Origin: Fibrobacter sp.
Lineage (GTDB): Bacteria; Fibrobacterota; Fibrobacteria; Fibrobacterales; Fibrobacteraceae
Length of the DNA stretch: 64,000 nucleotides
Assembly: GCA_017642335.1 (NCBI GenBank)
Contig: JAGCPF010000046.1
Coordinates: forward strand, 31,079-95,078
Direction: 5' to 3'
Both the position numbers and the translations under genes were made by a program. Of the stretch, positions 34,701 through 43,314 are shown in pieces; position 1 is the stretch's first letter; the number at the start of each line of letters is the position of its first letter. The notes beneath the pieces are model-generated. The model did not search any database. It saw nothing but the letters and a program-made list of their open reading frames with translations, and was not told the DNA's origin.

Positions 34701-37069
34701 GTCGTCTTGATCTTTTTCTTCGTGTTGTTCTGCTTGTTCAGAATCTTGACGGTCGGAGGATCTTCGATGACCTTGACTCGCAGCGTGTCGGCTGCCTTTT
34801 TCCCGTTGTTCTCGAAGTAAACGATAATCTGCTTGTCGCCGGCCTTGTCCCAGTGGATGGCTTCGTCTTCCTGGATCTTGACTCCGCTGTTGAAGCTACG
34901 GTTGCAGCCTTCGCCGATGGTCTTGATGGAAGGCGTCCCGCTTTCCCCTTCGCCCGGGTAGAAGAACACGGAGAATACGATTCTGTCGTCTATGGTGATG
35001 ACGGTGTCGTTCGAGGGCTTCTCGAAGAAGATAATCGGGTCCTTGCCGAATACGCCGAAGCGGACGACGTTAGACTTGATGCCGCTCGGTGTCTCGGCGT
35101 ACATCTCGTACATCTTGCCGCTTTCCAGTTCGCCGATGTCTGCGGCCTTGCTGAAGTGCAGTGTGTCCACGAAGTCCGTAACCTTGTGGCGGACCGACGT
35201 GAACTTCGGAGCGTTCGATTTCCATATCAGACTGTCCGCGATGCTTGTCTTGCTCAGTTCTGCCGTGAACGTGAACGGCTTTGAACTTTCCTGGACGCTG
35301 GTCGCCTGGCCGTTGACCATGATGTGGATGGATGTCGCGTGAACATAGAATGTAATCGTGGAATCGCTTTCCCGTCCGGCGCTGTCCTTTGCAGCGATGT
35401 AGAACGTGTGCTCGCCGTCTTCCATATTTTTGATGTCGACGACCCACGTGTTCTGGCTGAACGAGTTGAAACTGAGCGTGTCGCCGTCGAGGGTGGCGAC
35501 CGCGGACTTGACTTGGGAGCCGTGGTCATAGAACTTGCCGTTCAGCGTGATGTCTGCCGTGTTGATTGTGTCGGAGGGAATGTCGCTGAATACGATGACC
35601 GGATCGGCCGTGTCTTTCAGGATGAGCGTGCCGAGGTTCTTGTCGCTGGATACGTCGACAAACAGGTCGGTGAGGATGGTATCCTTGAATCCGTAGCCGG
35701 TGGTATCCATGGCGAGCATCTCGTATGTTCCCGACTTGACCGAGATGGAGAACTGCCCGTTGTCGGCGGTGTGCGTGTAGTAGCGGTTGCCGAGGGAGTC
35801 CTGGAATACGATGCGGATGCCGCTGTGGTGTGACCAGCCTTCGTAGTTCACATAGCCCATGAAGGTTCCGGTCGTGTCCTTGAGGTTGCCGAAGAAGAAT
35901 TTCCACGGGCGCTTCGTGCCGTCCTTTTCCTTGATCTTGGCCGAGAATACGGTGTCGTAACCGTCGGTGACCCACACATCCCAGTAGAGCTTGCCGCTGA
36001 GGATGGTCTTGGGGTCCTTAAGGGTGACGATGACGTTGCTGTCCTTGAATTCCTTGGCCTTGGGCTCAAAGCTCTTTTCCTTGAGGTCCTTCGCGATGAG
36101 GTCGTTGTTGGTGAGGACCGGCGGGGTGCCGTAGTTGTCCCTGCTCTTTGCTACGCGGATGAAGTAGCGCAGCGATGCCGGGTTGTCGACGTCGTTGGCC
36201 TTGTAGAAGAATGCGAAACGTTCGTCGGTTCCGTAGCGTCCGTCGTCCTTCGGGTCGAGCAGCTCGATGGTGGGCGGGATGTTGAAGTGCAGGTTCACGC
36301 TGTCGACGGTTTCGTTGTCGTCGTCGTCAGTGACAATGACGTAGATCTTCTGGTTTCCGGTCGAGCTGATGTAGGCGGAATCGAATGGAATCGTTATGAA
36401 CATCGAGTCGGTTCCCTCGACGCTCTGGACTTTCCAGTCCTTGGGCTTGGTTTTCCCGCTGGCGTCCAGGTCGACCTGGATTTTCGTGATGGTGCCGAAG
36501 GAGTCCAATGCTACGATGGGGAAGGTGATGTCGCTCTTGGCGCGCGTCCACAGCGTGTCCTTGGGAACGTTCAGGTACGGCGGAGTGTTGATGACGCGGA
36601 TAAACTGGTCTGCACCGGCGGTGTCCCTCGCATTGTTGCCGTCGACGGCGATGAAGAGGGGGCAGAACAGCTTGCTCTTGGCGACGGGGCAGTTGGTCCC
36701 CTTGTCGCTGGTCTTGGTGAACACCCATTTTTCCTGCGTCGCGTTCTTGCTCACGATGGTGGAGTCGGGGTTCTTGAAGGACCAGGCGTAGCGGTAAATT
36801 TTGTCGGCGTTGTACTTGAGGAAACCCATCAGGTAGATGGTGTCGTTCACGGTCACCGTGATTGTGTCATGGGCGATGACAGAATCCGGATTCGACAGGT
36901 TGAGGATGGAGTCCGCGAAGGCTTGCGGGTCCTTGAACGGTGTTCGCGACACGAAGACGACGGAATGGTTGTTGCGCAGGTTCACGTTCTCGCTGATGGA
37001 GGATTCCCTGGAACACCCGCTCAGGGAAAGTAGGCAAATGGCAAAGGCCAATAACACTCTTAAACGCAT
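31781..37069 (-). CDS. giant lipoprotein with Ig/PKD-like repeats and C-terminal propeller-like region
   Basis: 1,762 residues from the ATG at 37069, which follows GAGG by 9 bases and gives a clean signal with lipobox LSGC (Cys19). An ATG 39 bases further upstream has no ribosome site. The first two thirds are beta-sandwich repeats. At least five carry a variant of the motif (T/V)DDD followed by a DTxx strand, and several have paired cysteines (WTC/WGC/WSC with a later C-V-x-R). The last ~350 residues have short repeats (YVAYLKD, NIYMGVM, FVLYLD, AYLAFLS, MYVTFDD) suggesting a beta-propeller. Expected to be anchored in the outer membrane and to extend from it. No T9SS-like tail is seen, unlike the other giants here. 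Confidence 0.8.
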   Translation of the reverse strand: MRLRVLLAFAICLLSLSGCSRESSISENVNLRNNHSVVFVSRTPFKDPQAFADSILNLSNPDSVIAHDTITVTVNDTIYLMGFLKYNADKIYRYAWSFKNPDSTIVSKNATQEKWVFTKTSDKGTNCPVAKSKLFCPLFIAVDGNNARDTAGADQFIRVINTPPYLNVPKDTLWTRAKSDITFPIVALDSFGTITKIQVDLDASGKTKPKDWKVQSVEGTDSMFITIPFDSAYISSTGNQKIYVIVTDDDDNETVDSVNLHFNIPPTIELLDPKDDGRYGTDERFAFFYKANDVDNPASLRYFIRVAKSRDNYGTPPVLTNNDLIAKDLKEKSFEPKAKEFKDSNVIVTLKDPKTILSGKLYWDVWVTDGYDTVFSAKIKEKDGTKRPWKFFFGNLKDTTGTFMGYVNYEGWSHHSGIRIVFQDSLGNRYYTHTADNGQFSISVKSGTYEMLAMDTTGYGFKDTILTDLFVDVSSDKNLGTLILKDTADPVIVFSDIPSDTINTADITLNGKFYDHGSQVKSAVATLDGDTLSFNSFSQNTWVVDIKNMEDGEHTFYIAAKDSAGRESDSTITFYVHATSIHIMVNGQATSVQESSKPFTFTAELSKTSIADSLIWKSNAPKFTSVRHKVTDFVDTLHFSKAADIGELESGKMYEMYAETPSGIKSNVVRFGVFGKDPIIFFEKPSNDTVITIDDRIVFSVFFYPGEGESGTPSIKTIGEGCNRSFNSGVKIQEDEAIHWDKAGDKQIIVYFENNGKKAADTLRVKVIEDPPTVKILNKQNNTKKKIKTTETVDIKAFDKFGTIKEIKWTCSNNPITFDNDVTITENDTVTAQITFTMPGSATSNYKCIVRATDDDNMYGYDTITYNIIEDKPYLLLNTHNATVKINTRVSLNGIAIDTLGSIVDYMFYCDSIKSHFANIDENDWTHMSKLDTSISVPSVPCTWTCLVHIVDDDSLVAADSATYTVVLDPPWVNVSEDYMSVTIKDTVGLDARSGDGMGKIVKYEWGCAPKGSTINYSWSSTKNPRYNAIMPTSAETDFRCVIRVTDDDGLTATDTTHIDVALAPPTVTVKYEEITSRPKYKINLDADAKDADNYDGEIVKREWSCGEPYEIPNKWKTVSSFDTSWKAPDNAVASYICVARATDDDGNTAMDTTRIKFTTSTPILQVNVPIIHVNLGDPFDLNASINDAWQGVNWYSWQCFDTKGHAMEGEKRWAYSGDLYDIRTDTVSYIKDPTKLNGIDSMLCIISAEESSSDMVLKDTTIVKIMRQYPEGIISAADTVYLWSGDNTVDNEAKYFYTTEWGGFHSRPGELADPSGNFEYRWKFSKVSSAFYVGESDGSLDTSSYEFNTAFKRPTSEDSMTISLDFRDSIPTGAATQAFYTRHSGTIKSRKVYFRKAWKNLAPSGDTVIAKSNIAVAPALTTLHSTPYVAYLKDVKSVQTAYLNGSSWKNLGGAVSTTANITKVQLANHENNIYMGVMTADKHLTIYSSNGTSAWSNIGTLKADTSSFHLTIQSGNPFVLYLDSASKKPYYATYSSSWNSHKISDKPCRSITGAAASNSKWVAVYVDTTKRYSGFYALYENNNNKAVDKSVADSINMVNLDIDKSTNTAYLAFLSRRVEKYGPYVYKGTLNSDNVSWKKDEIFGKPMAERFAYRIRVAARSGQMYVTFDDADRHSSAQSHVFQQGTSKWKLFGENELPYFKIEFFNRNNYYLRGSHPNIAIGDNGDVFVSMLAWENGSGGGNNFGPIVMKYVAKNWAVNDK

Positions 37070-37196
37070 ATCGATAAACCTCGCGATGCTCTTTTTTTGG
37101 ACATACAATTACGTAAATATAATTTATCTTTTTTGAGGCCGGAAAGTACCCCCTTGGGAGCTAAAAATGCGAAATCCGGCAAGAAATGAGGTTTTT

Positions 37197-38015
37197 ATGG
37201 AAATATTCCCGCTTTGGTACGGACTGATTGTGTTCTTCGTCATAGGGGCATGCGTCGGAAGCTTCTACAATGTGATCGTTTACCGGATGCCGCGCGGGAT
37301 TTCGCTGATCAATCCGCCGTCACATTGCCCGCTGTGCAAAAAGCGCATCCCCCTCTATTTGAACCTTCCCATCGTGGGTTGGCTGCTTCTCCGGGGCAAG
37401 AGTGCCTGCTGCAAACAGCCCATCAGCGTCATATATCCGATAGGCGAGGCCCTTTGCGGGCTCCTGGGGGCGCTGGCGCTGTTTTCGACGAACTATTCTG
37501 TGGGGCTTACGGGGAATGTCGAGGACTGGGCTTCTGCGCTCGCGATGTTCTGGCTCCTCTTGGGCATTTATCCCGTCTGTGCGGTGGATTTTAAGTACAA
37601 ATTAATTCCTGATTCCATCTCGGTCGGCGGTATCGTGGCGGGACTGCTCATTTCGCTGTTCCCGGGCGGAGTGACCCCGCTCGAAAGCCTGATCGGTGCC
37701 GTCGGTGCCGGTGGCGGGCTGTTTTTGCTGGGCTGGGTCGCAACGAAGGTCCTGAAGAAAGAGGCGATGGGCTTTGGCGATGTGAAACTCCTGGCGGGTT
37801 ACGGGGCTCTCATGGGCTTTACCGGGGCTATCGAGGTGCTGGTATTCGCCTCCGTGCTCGGTGTTATCGTGATGCTGCCCTGGAGCCGCCTGCATAAGGG
37901 CGACGGCAGTGGCCAGATTCCGTTTGGGCCGTTCCTTGCCGTGGCGGCTCCGGCCATTTACTTGTGGGGGGCGGATTTGCTGGCGCTTTATGTAAGGGTT
38001 GTTATTGGGGAATAA
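37197..38015 (+). CDS. type IV prepilin peptidase / A24 family
   Basis: An inner-membrane aspartyl protease that cleaves and usually N-methylates type IV pilins and type II secretion pseudopilins. 272 residues. It has a cytoplasmic zinc loop with CPLC (44-47) and a second pair CC (71-72), adjacent rather than the usual CxxC. The two catalytic aspartates are in AVDFKYKLIPD (Asp131) and GFGDVKLL (Asp195), and about seven membrane segments are present. The start at 37197 is chosen for GAGG 5 bases upstream; an in-frame ATG at 37167 lacks one. No pilin or pilus assembly genes are adjacent. Confidence 0.92.
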   Translation: MEIFPLWYGLIVFFVIGACVGSFYNVIVYRMPRGISLINPPSHCPLCKKRIPLYLNLPIVGWLLLRGKSACCKQPISVIYPIGEALCGLLGALALFSTNYSVGLTGNVEDWASALAMFWLLLGIYPVCAVDFKYKLIPDSISVGGIVAGLLISLFPGGVTPLESLIGAVGAGGGLFLLGWVATKVLKKEAMGFGDVKLLAGYGALMGFTGAIEVLVFASVLGVIVMLPWSRLHKGDGSGQIPFGPFLAVAAPAIYLWGADLLALYVRVVIGE

Positions 38016-38101
38016 GGTTTGTTGGCTGAATAATAATGTTTTGCTAGGCGGAATTCGCTTTTTTTCTTAATACTTATTTGAGTGACTGAGCGGGAGGGGT
38101 A

Positions 38102-38130
38102 TAAAAAAACACCGGCGTTTTGCCGGTGTT
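38102..38130 (-). terminator. terminator of the outer-membrane protein gene
   Basis: Minus strand AACACCGGC-AAAAC-GCCGGTGTT followed by TTTTTT, 27 bases past the stop at 38157. Confidence 0.92.
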
Positions 38131-38156
38131 CGCGTTAAACTCGCGGGTTATCTGGA

Positions 38157-38846
38157 CTAGATGAAGAACCAGATGAAGTTGATGCGAGCGGCGATGCCGA
38201 AGTCAATACGGCCCCATTCACTCGTTTGGTTTTCACCCGGATGGAGGCGCTTTTTGTCAAAGTTGTTCTCGCCGGTCCACCATCTGTAAGCCATGTCGAA
38301 GCCGACTTTGCCGTTGATGGTGAAGTTCTTGATGATTTCGGCGCGTGCACCGAACATGACATCGAAATCAAGCTGGTTGTTTTCTTCGCCGAAGTGCGTG
38401 AAAATCATGTCGCCACCGAGAGATACCGGGAGGACCAGGTCGATGAAGTAGTCGAAGCCTGCGCCGAGGGAAATCTTGGCTCCGCCTTCGGGACCATTCA
38501 CTTTTTCGTTTGCCTGGTTTTCGCCGTCCGAGTCACCAACGATCTGAAGACCCACGTGGGCAGAGAGTTCCATGTTCTGGGCAATCCTGAACACGAGACC
38601 TATACGCTGAATCTGGTCATGGTCTCCATGGAAAAGGCCGAGGAGTTCGAGGCTGACACCCATGAAGGCATCGCCGCTTTCGGACTTGCTGGCCTTGGAT
38701 GCCGATGTGGATTTGGCCGGAGCGGTGGATTCGGCAACGGCGCGCGGGCTGTCTTCTTCGTATTCGTCGTCATCGTCGTCCTGTGCGTAGCTGTAGCTAC
38801 ACAACGACATTGCCATCAATGCGGCAAGGAAAATTTTTTTCATCAT
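38157..38846 (-). CDS. predicted outer-membrane beta-barrel protein
   Basis: A 229-residue protein with a signal peptide (cleavage after SYA). An Asp/Glu run (DDDDDEYEED) and a Ser/Ala/Lys linker (to ~58) come next. The C-terminal domain alternates polar and hydrophobic residues (MELSAHVGLQIVG, KISLGAGFDYFID, LDFDVMFGARAEI, FTINGKVGFDMAY) and ends in aromatic Phe, as in small barrels. Function unknown. AAGGAG lies 5 bases before the first of two ATGs. It is a single-gene unit with its own terminator. Confidence 0.75.
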   Translation of the reverse strand: MMKKIFLAALMAMSLCSYSYAQDDDDDEYEEDSPRAVAESTAPAKSTSASKASKSESGDAFMGVSLELLGLFHGDHDQIQRIGLVFRIAQNMELSAHVGLQIVGDSDGENQANEKVNGPEGGAKISLGAGFDYFIDLVLPVSLGGDMIFTHFGEENNQLDFDVMFGARAEIIKNFTINGKVGFDMAYRWWTGENNFDKKRLHPGENQTSEWGRIDFGIAARINFIWFFI

Positions 38847-38953
38847 AGTGACTCCTTATAATAAAAAACAAGTAATATAATGAATATAGATAAAAGGAGT
38901 CTTGGGAAATGCAGGGCTAATGGTAAAAAAAGGTTAAGAAACGGGCGCCAAAC

Positions 38954-41527
38954 CTAGAATTCTATGGATATTTTTCGTATCAGGTATCGTCTGGAAGACT
39001 CGTTAAGTTTTGTCGGGTCGTAGGGTTCGCCCATGAGGGCCGCGAAAATGCTGAACGGGCTGGCCGTCGCTCCTTGGTTGTTACACTTGATTTTGGCGAT
39101 TATCGTGCCGTTTTGGACATCGAGCTCGAGAATGTGCTCGTTCAGGTCGATTTCCTGGCCGCGGTGGTTCGTGACCACGGGGAGTTGCTTGGCCTGGAAG
39201 CGTTCCAGCATCCCCTCGGGGACGGTCTCGGGCGTGAAAGTGTAGACCATGGCCTTGGGGAAGTGCTTGCTGAGCTTTTCCTTCAAGGGCTCGATGTTCA
39301 CGATTTCCATGCCGCGTGGGAAGGGGGCGCTGAGCTGCTCCTTGATTTTCGGGAGGTTTTCGGGCGAGAGGTCCAGCGGCTGCAGCAAATCGACGCTGAT
39401 GATTTCGCAATAGGTCTCGACACCCAGCGGTAGTGCTCCCATGTTCACAATGCGCGGCTTGGGGCTGAATCCCTCGCTGAACTTGATGGGGATGCCCGCG
39501 CACAGGAAGGTGCGCTCGAAGAAGCTGAGCATGTTCTGGTGCGGCAAAAAACGGCTGATGCCGGTCTTTGTAAAGGTAATCTTGTAGCTGTAGCTGACTT
39601 TTTGGCTCGGGCGTCGGTCGACGACCAGCTTCTTGATTTCTTCGGGGGTGCGGCTCGGGGCCTTGTGGCGCACGGGGTCGTCGGCGAGCTTGATTTCGGC
39701 GCCGAACCCGGGGATGCCGCATTTTTGGCAGTCGCCCCACTTGCAGTTGGGCACGGGGGCGCTGTTCGGGTCGAAGGCCTTCTCCCATTCGCGGCGCAGG
39801 TACTGCTTTGTGGTGCCCGCATGGATGAAATCCCAGGGGAACACTTCGTCCTTTTCGCGTTCGCGGTACACCCAGCTCGTGTCGTAGCCGCATTTTTCCC
39901 ATACCGCAAGCCACTTGTTGTAGTCAAAGCGGTAGGCGTCGCTTTCGAAGATGATTCCCTGCTTGTACGCTTCGTAGATGACGGGGGCGAGCGAGCGGTC
40001 GCCGCGGCTGTACACGGCTTCGAGGAAACTCGTTTCCCAGCTGGCCCAGTTGATTTTCACGTTCGGGTGCTTGAAGAACTTTTCGCGCACGTAGCGGATG
40101 TGCCTGAGTGCCGTCTCCTTGTCCATGTAGGGCGCCCACTGGAGCCCCGTGAATGACTTGGGGATGAGGATGCCGATGGATACCGCAATCTGGATGCCGC
40201 GGTTGTACTTGCGCCCGATTTTCACGAGGTTGAAAATGAGGTCGCAGAAGGCCTGCATGTCGGCTTCGTTCTCGGTCGGGAAGCCGATCATCGTGTAAAG
40301 CTTGATTTTGTTGAAGCCGCTAGAGAAGGCGTGTTCTGCCGCGTCGTACATGTCCTGGTCGCTGATGGTCTTGTTGATCATCTTGCGGATGCGCTCCGAC
40401 CCGGTTTCCGGGGCGAAGGTGGCGCTGCGCCCACCTTTCAGGGCTGCGATTTTTCCGGCGAGCGTTTGCCCGAAACTGTTCACGCGGATGCTCGGCAGGC
40501 TCACGTCCACGGTGTCAAAGAACGGGTCGTCGATGATGGAGTCGGTGAGGGCCTCGACCGGCTTGTAGTCGGCGGTCGAGAGCGAGAGGAGCCCGAGCTC
40601 GCGCTCGCCCGTGGCCTTGATGCCCGCCTTCGCGATGTCGAGCACGTCGTCGGGATCGAGCTCGCGGCAGGGCCTGTACCAGATGCCCGCCTGGCAGAAC
40701 CGGCAGCCCTGGGCGCATCCGCGCATCACCTCGACGCTGAAGCGGTTGTGGACCAGGTGCATGTTCGCGATGAGGTTCTTGACGGGGTAGTCTTTGGGGT
40801 CCATCACCGGGATGAACAGGCGGCGCACGCCGTTGGTGGTGGCGTAGGCGCCGGCGGCGGGTTCCGCCGGCACAATCGCGCCGAATTTATTTGTGACAAC
40901 CGGGCGGAGGCTCGGGACATACACGCCGTCAATTTTAGACAAGTTTGTAAGGATTTCGGCGCGACTGAGGCCCGCTTTGCGGCCCTCGCCTACGCACCGC
41001 AGGAACTGCACCATCACCTTTTCGCCGTCTCCGATCATGAAGGCGTCGAAGAAGTCCGCGACCGGCTCGGGGTTTGCCATGGCCGGGCCGCCGGCCACCA
41101 CGATGGGGTCTTCTTCCTTGCGGTCCTTTTGCCATGCCGGGATGCGCGAGAGTTCCAGCACGTAGGGCACGTTGGTAAAGTTCAGTTCCGTCTGCAGCGT
41201 AATGCCGATGACCTCGAACTCGCTTACGGGCGTGTAGCTTGCGTGCGTGTACAGCGGGATGTCGTACCGCTCCATCTCCTTGGCCATGTCGTCCCACGGG
41301 GCAAAGGCCACCTCGCAGAGCAGGTCGGGCTCGCGGTTCACCACGTGGTACAGGATGCGCATGCCGTTGTTGCTCATGCCGATTTCGTAGGTGTCCGGGA
41401 ACACGAACGCCATGCGGGCGAGCATCTTGGAATGGTCTTTTACGACACTATTCGCCTCGCCACCCATGTATCTTGCAGGGGATTCGACGGCGGGGAGGGC
41501 TAGCGCAATCTTTTCGAGGATGGTCAT
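38954..41527 (-). CDS. B12-binding-like radical SAM protein fused to DUF2344
   Basis: 857 residues from the ATG that gives MTILEKIALALP; 46 further codons upstream are open but unlike the family. The N-terminal ~600 residues match the TIGR03960 type of radical SAM protein. The iron-sulfur motif CAQGCRFC (CxxxCxxC) is near residue 275, and a cobalamin-binding-like fold precedes it. The C-terminal ~230 residues (SYKITFTKTGISRFLPHQNMLSFFERTF...) match DUF2344 (TIGR03936). Both parts commonly occur as neighbours or a fusion; the substrate is not established, although RNA modification has been suggested. It is divergent from the GGDEF-like gene at 41646. Confidence 0.9.
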   Translation of the reverse strand: MTILEKIALALPAVESPARYMGGEANSVVKDHSKMLARMAFVFPDTYEIGMSNNGMRILYHVVNREPDLLCEVAFAPWDDMAKEMERYDIPLYTHASYTPVSEFEVIGITLQTELNFTNVPYVLELSRIPAWQKDRKEEDPIVVAGGPAMANPEPVADFFDAFMIGDGEKVMVQFLRCVGEGRKAGLSRAEILTNLSKIDGVYVPSLRPVVTNKFGAIVPAEPAAGAYATTNGVRRLFIPVMDPKDYPVKNLIANMHLVHNRFSVEVMRGCAQGCRFCQAGIWYRPCRELDPDDVLDIAKAGIKATGERELGLLSLSTADYKPVEALTDSIIDDPFFDTVDVSLPSIRVNSFGQTLAGKIAALKGGRSATFAPETGSERIRKMINKTISDQDMYDAAEHAFSSGFNKIKLYTMIGFPTENEADMQAFCDLIFNLVKIGRKYNRGIQIAVSIGILIPKSFTGLQWAPYMDKETALRHIRYVREKFFKHPNVKINWASWETSFLEAVYSRGDRSLAPVIYEAYKQGIIFESDAYRFDYNKWLAVWEKCGYDTSWVYREREKDEVFPWDFIHAGTTKQYLRREWEKAFDPNSAPVPNCKWGDCQKCGIPGFGAEIKLADDPVRHKAPSRTPEEIKKLVVDRRPSQKVSYSYKITFTKTGISRFLPHQNMLSFFERTFLCAGIPIKFSEGFSPKPRIVNMGALPLGVETYCEIISVDLLQPLDLSPENLPKIKEQLSAPFPRGMEIVNIEPLKEKLSKHFPKAMVYTFTPETVPEGMLERFQAKQLPVVTNHRGQEIDLNEHILELDVQNGTIIAKIKCNNQGATASPFSIFAALMGEPYDPTKLNESSRRYLIRKISIEF

Positions 41528-41645
41528 AATGTCAAATTTAGCTAAAATGGGGTCGTTTTCAAAAAAAATACCCTTTTTTCTTTTTTTTATCCAAATTTTG
41601 CGAGCATGCACTATTTTTTTTTGTAGAAAAAGTAAATTTATTAGC

Positions 41646-43037
41646 ATGAGCGTTGTCATTTTCATCCTTTGGCTGGTGGCCTTTATCGGCGGTGTACTTG
41701 CTGCCTATTTTGTCCCGGTAAACGTCCTCTCGATGGACCTGAAGTTCATATTTATCGGCGCATGGGGTTCCGTGCTTGGAGTCGTGCTCTTCTGCATCTG
41801 CAAGAAGAAGCTTGCCAACGCCGAGGCCGACTTCTCCTCTGCCCTGAATTCGCTGAGACAGTCCCAGAGCCCGCGCACCCAGTATTTGCCTGTCGTGAAT
41901 CCCGGCAATCCGGAATTCCCGCCCAAACCCGTTGTCCCGAGAGCCCCGGAACCGCCTTCTTCGATGGGACTCCCTCCGGGAGCCGTTCCTGCCAAGGAAG
42001 CTCTTGCCGCGCTCAACCCGAAAAAGCCGCCCGTCCTTTTCCCGCTCGAAGCCTGGGCCCCGTTCTGCAAGGACATTCTCAAGAACCGTCCGTTCTCGGA
42101 AGTGGTATCCTCGTTCGGCAACGTGCTGCCTAAGTTCTTCCCGAAATCCAGCGGGATACTTTATATGTACGGCGGCACCCAGACCGAACTCCACAAGATT
42201 GTTTCGTTTGGCGACTACACCATAAGCGACGACATCATCATGCCCGCGGAATGCGCAAGCTTCAACAAGGGCGAGATTGTCGTGACCGATTTTGCCAAGC
42301 CGTCCCTGTCGGGAGGCTGCACGCACCTGCACCATCATCCGCACGGCGTTTCGTTCTGCGCCCCGATCGAGGGCTTCGAGGAACACTTCGGCATTCTCTC
42401 CGTCCAGACGGATGCGCTGCCCGAAGGCGAGACCGTGGAATTGTGGAAGTCGAAGGTGAGCGTCATTGCCGCCGTGTTCGGGCTGTACGTGGCGAACCAG
42501 AACATGAGCATCCGGTTCCAGCAGCACAGCATCCGCGATTCCCTGACCGGCCTTTTCAACAAGCGTTACATGGAAGAGTCCCTGCGTCGCGAAATTGCCG
42601 CGGCAAGGCGCCGCAAGGCACCTATCGGCGTCATCATGATGTATCCGGACGCGGTTTCCAGCATCCAGAAGACCCGCGGCCGCCATGCCGTGGAGCAGAT
42701 GCTGTGGGAACTCGGCCAGCGCATCCCGGGATTCATCCGCTACGAGGACATTCCCTGCCGTTGCGATGGCGACGCCATCTGCGTCATCCTCCCCGGAGCC
42801 GACTTCAAGATTACCCGTGCCCGCGCCGAGAAGATCCGTTACGAGATTTCCCAGTTGCAGATTGCCTATGGCGACGCCATCCTCGCAACGACGCTCAGCA
42901 TCGGCGTGACGGTTGCCCTGCCCGGTGCCGAGAACAGCGCCGAGGCCCTGCTGTCCCGCGTCGAGGAAGCGATGAACTTTGCCGTGAACGCCGGAATGAA
43001 CAGGGTCGTCATCGACGAGACCATGCAGGGCGGCTGA
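41646..43037 (+). CDS. membrane GAF protein with a degenerate GGDEF domain
   Basis: 463 residues. Two membrane segments (about 3-22 and 32-50), a Pro-rich linker (80-130), a GAF-like sensor region (about 150-285, with CTHLHHHPHG) and a C-terminal GGDEF-fold domain starting at DSLTGLFNKRYMEE (~297). The signature loop reads CDGDAIC where active cyclases have GGDEF or GGEEF, so both glycines and the last Glu/Phe are lost. It is probably not a c-di-GMP synthase but may bind a nucleotide or act as a scaffold. The ATG at 41646 is taken because the first membrane segment follows directly; no ribosome site is evident. Confidence 0.83.
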   Translation: MSVVIFILWLVAFIGGVLAAYFVPVNVLSMDLKFIFIGAWGSVLGVVLFCICKKKLANAEADFSSALNSLRQSQSPRTQYLPVVNPGNPEFPPKPVVPRAPEPPSSMGLPPGAVPAKEALAALNPKKPPVLFPLEAWAPFCKDILKNRPFSEVVSSFGNVLPKFFPKSSGILYMYGGTQTELHKIVSFGDYTISDDIIMPAECASFNKGEIVVTDFAKPSLSGGCTHLHHHPHGVSFCAPIEGFEEHFGILSVQTDALPEGETVELWKSKVSVIAAVFGLYVANQNMSIRFQQHSIRDSLTGLFNKRYMEESLRREIAAARRRKAPIGVIMMYPDAVSSIQKTRGRHAVEQMLWELGQRIPGFIRYEDIPCRCDGDAICVILPGADFKITRARAEKIRYEISQLQIAYGDAILATTLSIGVTVALPGAENSAEALLSRVEEAMNFAVNAGMNRVVIDETMQGG

Positions 43038-43070
43038 TAGCGCCTGTATCCAGTTCAAGGAAACTAACGA

Positions 43071-43107
43071 AAAATACCCCGATGGGAATCGGGGTATTTG
43101 ATTTTTT
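43071..43107 (+). terminator. rho-independent terminator after the GGDEF-like gene
   Basis: AAATACCCCGAT-GGGA-ATCGGGGTATTT, a 12-bp perfect stem, followed by GATTTTTT. Confidence 0.93.
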
Positions 43108-43223
43108 GGGGTTAGGAGGAGAACAAAGAGTTCTTGTACAATAATATACCTAAGCGTTTATCCTGTGCGGTTACTTTCTGCGTATTCGGCCAAAAAGGTG
43201 TTGTGTAATTCTCAATCCCCCAA

Positions 43224-43256
43224 AAAATGCGTTTTTTGAGCGTTTTTACGCATTTT
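43224..43256 (+). promoter_or_regulatory. inverted repeat upstream of the HTH membrane gene
   Basis: AAAATGCGT (43224-43232) and ACGCATTTT (43248-43256), a perfect 9-bp inverted repeat around a 15-base T-rich loop, 58 bases before the next start codon. It has no T-run after it, so an operator or leader hairpin is more likely than a terminator. Confidence 0.4.
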
Positions 43257-43314
43257 AGTGTGCTTTGCGAAGGTCATTGTCCTGCCCCGTTGTATTTTTT
43301 CTACATTTCCTAGC

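Noticed and set aside
32015..35284. 1,089-codon frame opposite the giant lipoprotein gene
   Set aside because: It is an antisense shadow of a gene with strong codon bias. The gene on the minus strand has a signal, lipobox and repeat domains, and the antisense translation has none.
37070..37108. Upstream ATG at 37108 for the giant lipoprotein
   Set aside because: It has no ribosome site and would bury the signal peptide behind 13 extra residues, whereas the ATG at 37069 has GAGG upstream.
41391..41645. Upstream extension of the GGDEF-like gene to 41391
   Set aside because: It would run through the divergent radical SAM gene and its promoter. The membrane segment that starts the protein lies at 41646.
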